A stretch of 7,860 nt of DNA from Bacillota bacterium (GCA_021820805.1 JAKADF010000139.1:1-7860); one strand, 5' to 3'; counted from the first letter of the stretch, positions 1-6,385 are shown. Translations and numbers: made by a program. Notes: generated from the sequence alone by a model not told the origin.

Positions 1-90
1 AAAATTAGGCGGGTGGTTTACACCGAACGTCCATATATCAAGCAATTTTTTATTACTAAAATAGACCACTATGAGGGAGGGAAGGGGTAA
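1..90 (+). CDS. C-terminal end of an unrecognised protein (partial, starts left of the window)
   Basis: Frame 1 is open from the first base to a TAA at 88-90 and encodes 29 residues ending in YEGGKG. Frame 2 closes earlier, at a TAG at 62-64. The stop lies only two bases before the ATG of the next gene, and the purine-rich stretch giving the last Gly/Lys codons (73-87) also forms that gene's Shine-Dalgarno site. This tight packing is typical of an operon and is the main reason to believe the frame is coding. The visible residues are basic and aromatic (RRVVYTERPYIKQFF) and contain no motif I recognise. The function cannot be judged from this tail. Confidence 0.55.
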   Translation, partial: KIRRVVYTERPYIKQFFITKIDHYEGGKG

Positions 91-92
91 TA

Positions 93-638
93 ATGGCTAA
101 TTTCGGACTGCTGCGAGTAGTTCCTATGTTAATAAAGGCATATCACGATGCCCAAGTCCAAATATCTGCAACAAAGCCAAATGAGACACAGCTTAACATG
201 AGGGCTGCAGCGGCTAATAAAAAGATACCTTTAACGCTGCCTGCGAAAACACAAGATAAGAAGCCAACTAAAGCTGTACATGGCAAAAATAAACGAAATT
301 CGCCAATATCAATACATTCAGGGCCAAAGGATGTTACTTCCAGATTATTACGGGAGATCCGTGCTACGAATCGAAAATTAAAAGATTTAGACGATGTTCA
401 GCGACAACTATCTTCACTCAGTTCTACACTCGATGATTTCAAACGGAAGCTCGGTGAACTTGACAAACAGCCTGAGTCAAAGGTTAATCCCGATGCCCAA
501 GCTGCACATTACCCAGCACCGCTTCCTCCATTTAGAAATCTGAGTGAACCACATCAAGTCCCTTTGCAAGTTAATCAAAGCCCTGTTATGGGTATGAATG
601 GAGACTACGTAAGTCAAGAGAATTATTCTAGATTCTAA
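93..638 (+). CDS. Hypothetical protein with central coiled coil and Pro/Gln-rich tail
   Basis: This 181-residue protein belongs to no family I recognise. The ATG at 93 is preceded by a very strong Shine-Dalgarno run (GAGGGAGG at 73-80, then AAGGGG at 82-87, about 5 bases from the start). Residues 1-20 could form a short amphipathic helix. Residues 40-75 are basic and low in complexity. Residues about 80-126 are charged with leucines in heptad-like spacing (RLLREIR, KLKDLDDVQRQL, DDFKRKLGEL), suggesting a coiled coil. From about 130 to 181 the chain is rich in Pro, Gln and Asn and is probably disordered. There is no signal peptide or transmembrane segment. It probably shares a transcript with the gene ending at 90 and stops before the hairpin at 654-689. 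A structural or spore-associated role is possible, but nothing in the sequence proves it. Confidence 0.75.
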   Translation: MANFGLLRVVPMLIKAYHDAQVQISATKPNETQLNMRAAAANKKIPLTLPAKTQDKKPTKAVHGKNKRNSPISIHSGPKDVTSRLLREIRATNRKLKDLDDVQRQLSSLSSTLDDFKRKLGELDKQPESKVNPDAQAAHYPAPLPPFRNLSEPHQVPLQVNQSPVMGMNGDYVSQENYSRF

Positions 639-653
639 GACTGAGTTTATAAA

Positions 654-689
654 ATGGTCTATGTTCGATATTTATAGAACATAGACCAT
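654..689. terminator. Hairpin between convergent genes, probable bidirectional terminator
   Basis: A perfect 13-bp inverted repeat (ATGGTCTATGTTC at 654-666 and its complement at 677-689) encloses a 10-base AT-rich loop. It sits between the stop of the plus-strand gene at 638 and the stop of the minus-strand operon at 755. On the minus strand the stem is followed by TTTTATAAA, a fair U-tract. On the plus strand the following bases (CTGCGTATTTTATC) make a weaker one. It therefore probably ends the minus-strand operon and at least reduces read-through from the left. The stem is only moderately GC-rich. Confidence 0.75.
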
Positions 690-754
690 CTGCGTATTTT
701 ATCATGGAGGATTGAATTGGCCAGTGAAAAAAAGAATGATACTGTCATAATAAT

Positions 755-1972
755 TTATAAAGGCTGCTGCTTTTCTAATCCATATTGTGTTCTTTCGTAT
801 CGTGCTGTAACTTCAACACCTTGCCCTTTGTCTGGAAGCCGATTCAAAAATTCTCTTGGTGTTTCCGCATCCCCTATCGTATATCCTTTAATATGTTGCA
901 TATTGAGCCAATTTTGATAACGGATACGTTCCTTATCATTTGTTTTCTCAAAACAAAGCCGTTTCTTTCGCCAAGTCCACATTCGTGACACAGATTCTGA
1001 TTCTTCTACTCCTTGTTTTATCGATCCGTTTGCATTTCTCCATTTTTTAGAAATATAGAAGTAGAGCAGGATGATGGCGATGAAGAAAAGGGCAATCCCA
1101 ACACCCGCTGCAAGGTGACTAATGATATTAGAAGATACAAATGAGCTGTTAAGTTTTGATTGTAAATGTTGCACAATTATAGGACTGGATTGAGGCCTAT
1201 TCGACTTAAAAGAAGATGAACCGTGCCGAATAGTCCAATTTAATATTCCTAAAATAGGCCTGTAAACTATCATGAACAATAGAAGCAAAGCTGCCGCAAA
1301 TGCCTTCAAAAAGAGAGAAAAAAAAGCGGGAACGAGGAATAACATTAAAGCCAAAATTGTACATAGTATTGCGAGTACAACTGTGAGCTGCAACTTACGC
1401 GTTGCTTCAGAATCCAACCTCTCCAAATGCCAAGATAGATACGTACGTCCCCCTATCACAGCTCCCGAACACATAAGGACAATCCACTGTGCGTTTATAG
1501 ACATCTTTTGTGTTGAAGACGAAATTAGCCCAAGCAGTAAAACTGACAATACTACAAATCCTAAATCATGCAAGAAAATACTCCTGTGGTGATATGTAAC
1601 CGACTCAGACTGAATAACTTTTATCATTCGATACAATACGATGAAAAGCAAAACCGGCGTGAACAGGTACTGCCACATAAACCCTGTTGTTAAATCGAGT
1701 ATGAAGGCGATGACAATGCTAACGGTAAAAACCATTGCCATACGTAATTTCCGTGTAGAAATTTTTATCATTAACACGGCTTCTAGAATACTCGAAAACA
1801 AAAGTGTCCCAAAGTTGACATCATTCATACCTAAAGAAAATAGGACGAGTGAAACGATTACGGTTGGTGTAATTGGAGCAAGAAAAGCTGTAATGAACCG
1901 GTATCTAAAAGGAATTTCGAGCCAAGTAAATGTACGCCTTCCCGTCCCTGTTTTATTCACAAATTGTTCCAT
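755..1972 (-). CDS. Polytopic membrane protein with C-terminal DUF4129 domain, lacking the transglutaminase domain
   Basis: This 405-residue integral membrane protein is the last gene of a MoxR-DUF58 operon. Hydrophobic segments are visible at about residues 27-47, 54-70, 77-93, 100-118, 134-152, 161-176, 194-214, 217-237 and 286-306. The cytoplasmic tail (about 345-400) matches DUF4129: an RIRYQNWLNM helix, then TPREF at 371-375, ending in a Tyr-Gly pair at 397-398. In YebA/TgpA-type proteins that usually fill this operon position, an extracellular transglutaminase core lies between the membrane bundle and the last TM. Here only about 48 residues (238-285) occupy that place, with no Cys/His/Asp catalytic block. 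The ATG at 1972 lies inside the DUF58 gene (16-base overlap) and has GGTGAA at 1978-1983 as ribosome-binding site, so coupled translation is likely. The substrate is unknown; a role in cell-envelope maintenance is inferred from the family context. Confidence 0.85.
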   Translation of the reverse strand: MEQFVNKTGTGRRTFTWLEIPFRYRFITAFLAPITPTVIVSLVLFSLGMNDVNFGTLLFSSILEAVLMIKISTRKLRMAMVFTVSIVIAFILDLTTGFMWQYLFTPVLLFIVLYRMIKVIQSESVTYHHRSIFLHDLGFVVLSVLLLGLISSSTQKMSINAQWIVLMCSGAVIGGRTYLSWHLERLDSEATRKLQLTVVLAILCTILALMLFLVPAFFSLFLKAFAAALLLLFMIVYRPILGILNWTIRHGSSSFKSNRPQSSPIIVQHLQSKLNSSFVSSNIISHLAAGVGIALFFIAIILLYFYISKKWRNANGSIKQGVEESESVSRMWTWRKKRLCFEKTNDKERIRYQNWLNMQHIKGYTIGDAETPREFLNRLPDKGQGVEVTARYERTQYGLEKQQPL

Positions 1973-3021
1973 AAAGGTTCACCATCCAACTTTCCTTGTT
2001 GAACAAGAAGCAAACACCGTCCATCACTCTGCAATCTTAGAAGTGCCTGTTTTTGTTTGGATGTTAAAAAATCTGTTACCACGATAATTTTATCACTTGG
2101 TTTCGTTGCCCTCTGCACTGTTTCCAACAACCGTTCAAATGGACTGTTGGCATATGGTAACATCCGAGACAGAGTACGACGCATACCAGCTGCGCTTTGT
2201 ATCCCATACCACTGCTTTTTAGGATGCATGGGAAATGTGCTGTTTGCAAACAACGATAATTGAATACGGTTTCGTTCTGCAAAAAACGCATAAGTTGCAA
2301 CTACAGAGCATAAGTCGTCAAACTTATCAAAGGACGTACCAGCCCAAAAAGGTTCGGTGAATTGAGCATTCAGTACCAGTACAATCCGTCCTTCCGTCGC
2401 CCCATTAAACTGCTTCGTCATCAAATTACCGACTTTAGCTGTAGCCTTCCAGTCAATGTGTTTAAGCGGATCGCGATTTTGATACGGTCGAACACCTTTG
2501 AATAAAGACTCATCGGGATATAACCAACGTTCAATCTCTATATTTCCAGTTATTTCTTTCGTTGCATTTCGAATATCATTCGATTTGATTAGATTTGGAA
2601 GTATAAATAAAGGAACATTAAGTGATTCCGTGAAGAAAAATGGTTGGATACCTAGTCCTTCATTCATTTCAACTGAAACAGAAACGATTTGTTGAGGCCC
2701 TCGTCGCAATCCGTAAACAATTCGCGTCATAGTTACCTGCTGCTTCATCCACAAAAATACTGTAAATGCCAAATACTTTCCTCGACTTTGACCAGTTGAC
2801 AGCCCTTTTGACAATTTTAAAATTCCATGTACCATCGGACACGGCAACCAAGAATTATTAACAATAGTAATGTCAACAGGCACTGCTTCCCCAATATTAG
2901 CGCTCTCCAAATGAAACTGAATGGAAATATGTACGTTACCATCCACGACCCTCCGCCAAATGTTAGGAAGAACCGCGAACAGTCCAACAAGAAGCAATAA
3001 AAGCATGAATATCCGAACCAT
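1957..3021 (-). CDS. DUF58 domain protein (MoxR partner, vWA-like fold, membrane-anchored)
   Basis: The protein has 354 residues from the ATG at 3021. The DUF58 signature is clear: KGVRPYQNRDPLKHIDW followed by KATAKVGNLM, at about residues 175-201, and a vWA-like strand IIVVTD at about 312-317. The N-terminus (about 2-20, IFMLLLLLVGLFAV) is a single membrane anchor, followed by a beta-rich region. DUF58 proteins are encoded next to MoxR ATPases, which are thought to remodel or activate vWA-containing partners. In the strand where vWA proteins have the metal-binding DxSxS, this one reads IVLVLNAQF, so the MIDAS aspartate is Asn and metal binding is doubtful. A TTG at 3033 would add four residues and overlap moxR, but the ATG at 3021 has TGAGG six bases upstream and begins one base after the moxR stop, so I prefer it. 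The 3' end overlaps the DUF4129 gene by 16 bases. Confidence 0.9.
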   Translation of the reverse strand: MVRIFMLLLLLVGLFAVLPNIWRRVVDGNVHISIQFHLESANIGEAVPVDITIVNNSWLPCPMVHGILKLSKGLSTGQSRGKYLAFTVFLWMKQQVTMTRIVYGLRRGPQQIVSVSVEMNEGLGIQPFFFTESLNVPLFILPNLIKSNDIRNATKEITGNIEIERWLYPDESLFKGVRPYQNRDPLKHIDWKATAKVGNLMTKQFNGATEGRIVLVLNAQFTEPFWAGTSFDKFDDLCSVVATYAFFAERNRIQLSLFANSTFPMHPKKQWYGIQSAAGMRRTLSRMLPYANSPFERLLETVQRATKPSDKIIVVTDFLTSKQKQALLRLQSDGRCLLLVQQGKLDGEPLWNNL

Positions 3022-3022
3022 C

Positions 3023-3991
3023 TTAAACCTCAATAAAATGTTCGCCGGGTGTTTTTACACTTTGCAAGATTTCAGTTAGAACATGTTGACTGTCCCCGGA
3101 CGGATCATCAGCCATCCACTCCACATGGAGACGAATACGATGTCTCATAACAGGAAACCATGCTTCTTTTACGTCGTCAGGAATGACATAATTACGGCCG
3201 CTCATCAAAGCGAGTGACTGTGAAAAGGCCGTTAGTAACAAAACTGACCTGGGACTGGCGCCGAGCAAAATGGATTCGTGATGACGAGTCGCTCTACAAA
3301 GCTGAACGATATAACGAGCAATATCCTTTGAAACTGTAATCTGTTTGCACATTGATCGAATTTCAAGTATCTGCGCTTTTGTCAACTGAGGAGTGGGTTG
3401 TACCTTGTCAGACAGTCGAATCCGTTCTATCATTTGTAACTCTTCTTCTTCAGACCCATATCCGAGCTTAAGTTGAACTAAGAATCGGTCAATTTGTGCT
3501 TCTGGCAGCGGAAATACACCTTGAGATTCAAGAGGATTGGCGGTTGCAATAACAAAAAAAACATCATCCAGTGCATGCGTTTTGCCCTCACTGGATATCT
3601 GCCGTTCTGCCATTGCTTCTAATAATGCAGATTGTGTCCTCGGAGTAGCCCTGTTAACTTCATCTACCAAGAGCAACTGTGTGAAAATGGGACCAGGACG
3701 AAACACAAACTCACCTGTTGCTGGGAGATAAACACTGGTACCAATAATGTCGCTTGGCAACAAATCAGGTGTACCCTGTATTCGGTTGAACGTTAAGCCA
3801 AGGACATGAGCCAGTGTTGACGCCAGCGTCGTCTTCCCAGTCCCAGGCACGTCCTCTAATAAAACATGGCCACCAGCGATACATGAGGCAACAGCGTGGC
3901 GAATCGCCTCATCCTGCCCTACCATCACTCGTTTTATTTCGTTTAAGCAATTTTTCAGGACATTTGTTAATTCTGAAAAATCGTCAGCCAC
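3023..3991 (-). CDS. MoxR-family AAA+ ATPase
   Basis: This 322-residue cytoplasmic AAA+ ATPase of the MoxR family has the usual length of about 320. Motifs appear in order: Walker A VPGTGKTT (48-55), Walker B LLLVDEVNRA (106-115, with D110 and E111), sensor 1 IATANP (148-153), arginine-finger region EAQIDRF (164-170, R169), and sensor 2 GASPRS (244-249, R248). The C-terminal helical lid follows, with YVIPDDV at about 268-274. MoxR ATPases act as chaperones for vWA-type partners, and here the next genes encode DUF58 and DUF4129 proteins, the standard set. The start is a GTG at 3991. The only upstream purine run, GGAAGG at 4004-4009, is 12 bases away, so initiation may be modest; no better in-frame start is visible. 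It is the first gene of the minus-strand operon and is transcribed from the divergent region around 4000-4060. Confidence 0.93.
   Translation of the reverse strand: MADDFSELTNVLKNCLNEIKRVMVGQDEAIRHAVASCIAGGHVLLEDVPGTGKTTLASTLAHVLGLTFNRIQGTPDLLPSDIIGTSVYLPATGEFVFRPGPIFTQLLLVDEVNRATPRTQSALLEAMAERQISSEGKTHALDDVFFVIATANPLESQGVFPLPEAQIDRFLVQLKLGYGSEEEELQMIERIRLSDKVQPTPQLTKAQILEIRSMCKQITVSKDIARYIVQLCRATRHHESILLGASPRSVLLLTAFSQSLALMSGRNYVIPDDVKEAWFPVMRHRIRLHVEWMADDPSGDSQHVLTEILQSVKTPGEHFIEV
3028..3032 (-). promoter_or_regulatory. Ribosome-binding site deciding the DUF58 gene start
   Basis: On the minus strand TGAGG lies six bases before the ATG at 3021 and is contained in the final codons of the moxR gene, whose TAA is at 3025-3023. 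Terminating MoxR ribosomes would end exactly where DUF58 translation begins, which suggests translational coupling. The alternative TTG at 3033 has no comparable site upstream. Confidence 0.65.
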
Positions 3992-4029
3992 TTTATAACC
4001 ATTCCTTCCAATTTCATCTATATCTAAAC

Positions 4030-4053
4030 TATAACATATAAATGTATGTTATA
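4030..4053. promoter_or_regulatory. Operator-like inverted repeat in the divergent moxR / azlD promoter region
   Basis: TATAACATA (4030-4038) and its exact complement TATGTTATA (4045-4053) are separated by six bases, giving a 24-base imperfect palindrome. It sits in the most AT-rich part of the roughly 100-base gap between the divergent moxR and azlD genes, a natural place for a dimeric regulator. TATAAT-like hexamers overlap it on both strands, so it could instead be part of the two promoters. The AT-richness makes a chance palindrome more likely than usual. No -35 element stands out. Confidence 0.4.
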
Positions 4054-4096
4054 TTATATATCGCAGAATTATCAGTCAGGGTGGGTGACGTGTTAT

Positions 4097-4414
4097 ATGG
4101 CAGCCCTTATCCTCGAAATTATTGCTATTGGTACAGGTACTTACTTATTCAGAGCCGGATCGCTTAGCTTTGGAAGTCGAATAGCTTGGCCCTTATGGGC
4201 ACGAAAATGGTTATCATTCGTGACACCTGCAGTTTTAGGCGCATTGCTTGGACCGATGCTTTTGCTTCCAAATAACCACTTTGTTCAACCGCTCCATAAC
4301 ATGACACTTATTGCAGCCATTCCGACCGTAATTGTAGGATGGTTTAGCCACTACTTGTTAGCGACGGTTGCAATTGGAGTCATCTGCTTTGCATTGTTAA
4401 GCCATTGGTTCTGA
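4097..4414 (+). CDS. azlD: AzlD family branched-chain amino acid transport protein
   Basis: This small integral membrane protein of 105 residues fits the AzlD family, which is about 100 long. AzlD is the small partner of AzlC in export of branched-chain amino acids and analogues such as azaleucine. The family pattern is visible: an N-terminal TM (about 1-16) running into TYLFR (15-19), a TM with PAVLGALLGPMLLLP (44-58), and two more hydrophobic segments (about 69-83 and 86-103). I chose the ATG at 4097 because GGGTGGGTGA (4079-4088) lies eight bases upstream. A GTG at 4085 would overlap this site, and an ATG at 4046 lies within the AT-rich palindrome and has no ribosome-binding site. The stop at 4414 is 14 bases before the azlC start, so the two form one transcript. 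Here azlD precedes azlC, the reverse of the usual order. Confidence 0.85.
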   Translation: MAALILEIIAIGTGTYLFRAGSLSFGSRIAWPLWARKWLSFVTPAVLGALLGPMLLLPNNHFVQPLHNMTLIAAIPTVIVGWFSHYLLATVAIGVICFALLSHWF

Positions 4415-4416
4415 AT

Positions 4417-4421
4417 GGAGG
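4417..4421 (+). promoter_or_regulatory. Ribosome-binding site deciding the azlC start
   Basis: GGAGG lies directly after the azlD stop (TGA at 4412-4414) and seven bases before the GTG at 4429. It favours that GTG over the in-frame ATG at 4405, which lies inside azlD and has no ribosome-binding site. Confidence 0.7.
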
Positions 4422-4428
4422 ATTTGTT

Positions 4429-5157
4429 GTGAATAAATCTCCGATTATTAGAGGGATTCAAGATGCGATTCCAATCATGCTAGCATACTTCCCTATCTCC
4501 ATGACCTTTGGCGTAATCTCAACTGGCAACGGGATTTCTTGGCTCACTACTTTTTTGATTTCGGCGTGGGTATATGCCGGTGGTGCACAATTTATGTTAG
4601 TGAGTTTAGTCTTAACAGGAACTTCTCCAATATCTATTATTGTAACTGTACTTCTGGTTAATCTTAGGCACTTTCTTTATGGAACAGCACTGGGCCCTAT
4701 CTTCAAAAAGTGGTTTGAAGTAAAGAAATGGATTTTTGCTTTTGGGCTGACTGACGAGGTATTTGCTGTTACGAGCAGCCGAAGTCAATCTACCCTGCCA
4801 ACTCCCTCCTATCAAATTACGTTTGCGTTCGCTTGTTACGGTTCATGGCTTTCAGGTACAGCAATTGGGGCGGGCGTAGGACGCGCAGTTCCTGCAGCTA
4901 TATCCAATATTCTCAGTTTTGCGTTGCCAGCTCTGTTTTTGGCTCTCTTGTTTATTGGGCAAAGGTCAGTATCTTACTTCATTGCGGCAGTTTCTGGCGC
5001 CATCCTTTCTTTCATAGCAAACTTGCTTCATTTGGGAAGCCTCGGCATCGTTGTCGGTGCAATAGTCGGTGCAACACTTGGTATGTACGCTGATTCTAGA
5101 ATCAAAGGTTTAAAAACTTTACCTTCAGAAATACAAGACGCAAGGCTCGATGTCTGA
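4429..5157 (+). CDS. azlC: AzlC family branched-chain amino acid permease
   Basis: This is the large subunit of the AzlCD exporter, 242 residues with several membrane segments. AzlC family motifs are seen at the expected places: DAIPIMLAYFPISMTFG near the N-terminus (12-28), YAGGAQFM (49-56), VNLRHFLYG (77-85) and LTDEVFA (107-113). These are followed by hydrophobic segments at about 130-150, 158-175, 180-200 and 204-219, and a short hydrophilic tail. The GTG start is set by GGAGG at 4417-4421. The gene follows azlD with a 14-base gap, so the two subunits are probably co-expressed. Family knowledge gives export of leucine, isoleucine, valine and toxic analogues; the actual substrate here is inferred. 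No Lrp/AsnC-type regulator gene, often found next to azlCD, is present in the window. Confidence 0.93.
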   Translation: MNKSPIIRGIQDAIPIMLAYFPISMTFGVISTGNGISWLTTFLISAWVYAGGAQFMLVSLVLTGTSPISIIVTVLLVNLRHFLYGTALGPIFKKWFEVKKWIFAFGLTDEVFAVTSSRSQSTLPTPSYQITFAFACYGSWLSGTAIGAGVGRAVPAAISNILSFALPALFLALLFIGQRSVSYFIAAVSGAILSFIANLLHLGSLGIVVGAIVGATLGMYADSRIKGLKTLPSEIQDARLDV

Positions 5158-5222
5158 CCACGAGTACATAGTCTGAACACAGCTTACAAATATACTCAGA
5201 TACTTCAGAATGGAGGGCAAAC

Positions 5223-5663
5223 ATGTACTTTGAAGAATTTTATATAGGCCAGCATTTCAAGTTAAATCCAATTACCCTAAGTTCTAATGAAATTGATGAA
5301 TTTGCACATCTTTATGATCCACAACCGATACATATTGATCCGGAATTTGCAAAGAACGGGCTTTTTAAGGGAATCATTGCGTCTGGCTTTCATACTTTGA
5401 GTGTGGTATGGGGTGAATGGATCCGAACGAACCATTTTGGTACTGAGATCATTGGTGGTACAGGGCTTGACTTTGTGAAATGGTCAGGCCCCGTTCGGCC
5501 AGGAGATATATTACATACGAACGTTGAAATTGTAGGGAAGGAAGCCTCGTCAAAAGGCAACAGAGGACTAGTTGCAATCAGATTTACTGTGTCCAATCAG
5601 GAAGGCCAGACTGTACTAATAACACAAGGGCGAGTTTACCTGAAAAGACAGCCGCAAAGCTGA
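5223..5663 (+). CDS. MaoC-like hot-dog fold dehydratase / (R)-specific enoyl-CoA hydratase-like protein
   Basis: This 146-residue single-domain protein has the MaoC hydratase signature: YDPQPIHID at 31-39 supplies the Asp (D32) and His (H37) catalytic pair of (R)-specific enoyl-CoA hydratases. It is followed by the typical KGIIASGFHT (49-58) and a hot-dog helix and strands with VRPGD (91-95). Such enzymes hydrate trans-2-enoyl-CoA to (R)-3-hydroxyacyl-CoA, or act on related acyl thioesters; the chain-length preference cannot be read here. There is no signal peptide, so it should be cytosolic. The ATG at 5223 has GGAGGG (5212-5217) five bases upstream. The 65-base gap after azlC holds no clear terminator, so it may be transcribed with azlDC, although a TATACT hexamer at 5191-5196 could mark its own weak promoter. 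A thioesterase-like or non-catalytic role is less likely because both catalytic residues are kept. Confidence 0.88.
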   Translation: MYFEEFYIGQHFKLNPITLSSNEIDEFAHLYDPQPIHIDPEFAKNGLFKGIIASGFHTLSVVWGEWIRTNHFGTEIIGGTGLDFVKWSGPVRPGDILHTNVEIVGKEASSKGNRGLVAIRFTVSNQEGQTVLITQGRVYLKRQPQS

Positions 5664-5730
5664 AAAAACCTGACTATGCACGTTTGTACCTTGCGAACAC
5701 ACACACCCTCACATTCTGTATGAGAAAATA

Positions 5731-6324
5731 GTGAAGGGACGATCTCCCAGAATGATTATGGACTTGTTGAAAGAATTCTTTCAAGCAAACACAACCTCAC
5801 AGACGAGTAGTAACCAAAGTGATAGTTCCACCACAGAATCCCAGAGCGGATCGCGGCCAAACATTGGACCATGGGACATGTATGGGACTAGAGCCCCAAT
5901 TGATTCACCATATCCGGGCAGAAGTCAAAATCAACCTGTTAAAGAAAAGGAACCACAGCCCATTGATAGCCTACTCGGAAAATTACGGAGCAGATTTCTC
6001 GGCAAGCGATTGAATCCTGCTCAGTCGAAGCCAAATATGAAGCCATTTGCGATGAACCAACATGCGATGAACCAACAGCAGAGAAATATGCGTCAATCGG
6101 TTAACCCTTATGGGCCACAACTGCAGCCCCAGTACCGTGTTCATCAATCAGCCCAACTGGGCGGACAGATACAAATGCCGCGTCAAAACCAAGGTGTGTT
6201 TAACAGAAGACAAAATATGCCGGGAACTAACTTTCCAATACCTCATCAAATGCTCGGCTACCCACCCCATCACAGATTTCCAAACAGAGCGGTCAGTCGG
6301 CAGCCGCAACGTCCATGGTTTTAA
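5731..6324 (+). CDS. Hypothetical Gln/Asn/Pro-rich low-complexity protein
   Basis: The protein has 197 residues from the GTG at 5731 and belongs to no family I recognise. Only the N-terminus (MIMDLLKEFFQ, about 8-18) looks helical and amphipathic. A second short segment, IDSLLGKLRSRFLGKRL (about 78-94), is basic and helical. The rest is rich in Gln, Asn, Pro, Ser and Met and is probably disordered, ending in RQPQRPWF. It contains an exact 15-base tandem duplication (6048-6077). There is no signal peptide or membrane segment. The start is uncertain: GTG at 5731 has a weak GAG six bases upstream, while ATG at 5752 has AAGGGA 12 bases upstream and ATG at 5758 is also in frame. Such Q/N/P-rich small proteins are common among spore-coat and surface proteins of bacilli, but that is an analogy only. 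A rho-independent terminator follows 31 bases after the stop. Confidence 0.7.
   Translation: MKGRSPRMIMDLLKEFFQANTTSQTSSNQSDSSTTESQSGSRPNIGPWDMYGTRAPIDSPYPGRSQNQPVKEKEPQPIDSLLGKLRSRFLGKRLNPAQSKPNMKPFAMNQHAMNQQQRNMRQSVNPYGPQLQPQYRVHQSAQLGGQIQMPRQNQGVFNRRQNMPGTNFPIPHQMLGYPPHHRFPNRAVSRQPQRPWF
6048..6077 (+). repeat. Tandem duplication of 15 bases within a coding region
   Basis: TGCGATGAACCAACA occurs twice in direct succession with no mismatch (6048-6062 and 6063-6077). It is in frame in the Q/N-rich gene and gives AMNQH then AMNQQ. The unit is a multiple of three, so copy-number change would keep the reading frame. A recent slippage event is the simplest origin. Confidence 0.9.
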
Positions 6325-6354
6325 ATAAAATGAACTTAGATTTTTATGATTTAT

Positions 6355-6385
6355 AGGTCGCCTGGTTCAAAAAGGCGGCCTTTCT
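6355..6385 (+). terminator. Rho-independent terminator after the Q/N/P-rich gene
   Basis: AGGTCGCCT (6355-6363) pairs with AGGCGGCCT (6373-6381) over nine base pairs with one G-T wobble, enclosing a nine-base loop. A short T-tract with interruptions (TTTCTCCTT) follows. It lies 31 bases after the stop at 6324. It separates the Q/N/P-rich gene from the SGNH hydrolase, which therefore needs its own promoter or receives only read-through. Confidence 0.75.

Noticed and set aside
57..69. ATAGACCA at 61-68 repeats part of the hairpin arm at 681-688.
   Set aside because: Eight bases of identity are too short, and the first copy lies in the coding tail of the upstream gene; flanks do not match, so no mobile element is supported.
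1272..2087. Two plus-strand frames (1272-1592 and 1641-2087) opposite the DUF4129 gene.
   Set aside because: They are antisense shadows of a well-supported membrane protein; their translations lack motifs and ribosome-binding sites.
4612..5093. Frames on the minus strand (4612-4815) and plus strand (4833-5093) within azlC.
   Set aside because: The azlC frame carries all family motifs through this region; these alternatives show none.
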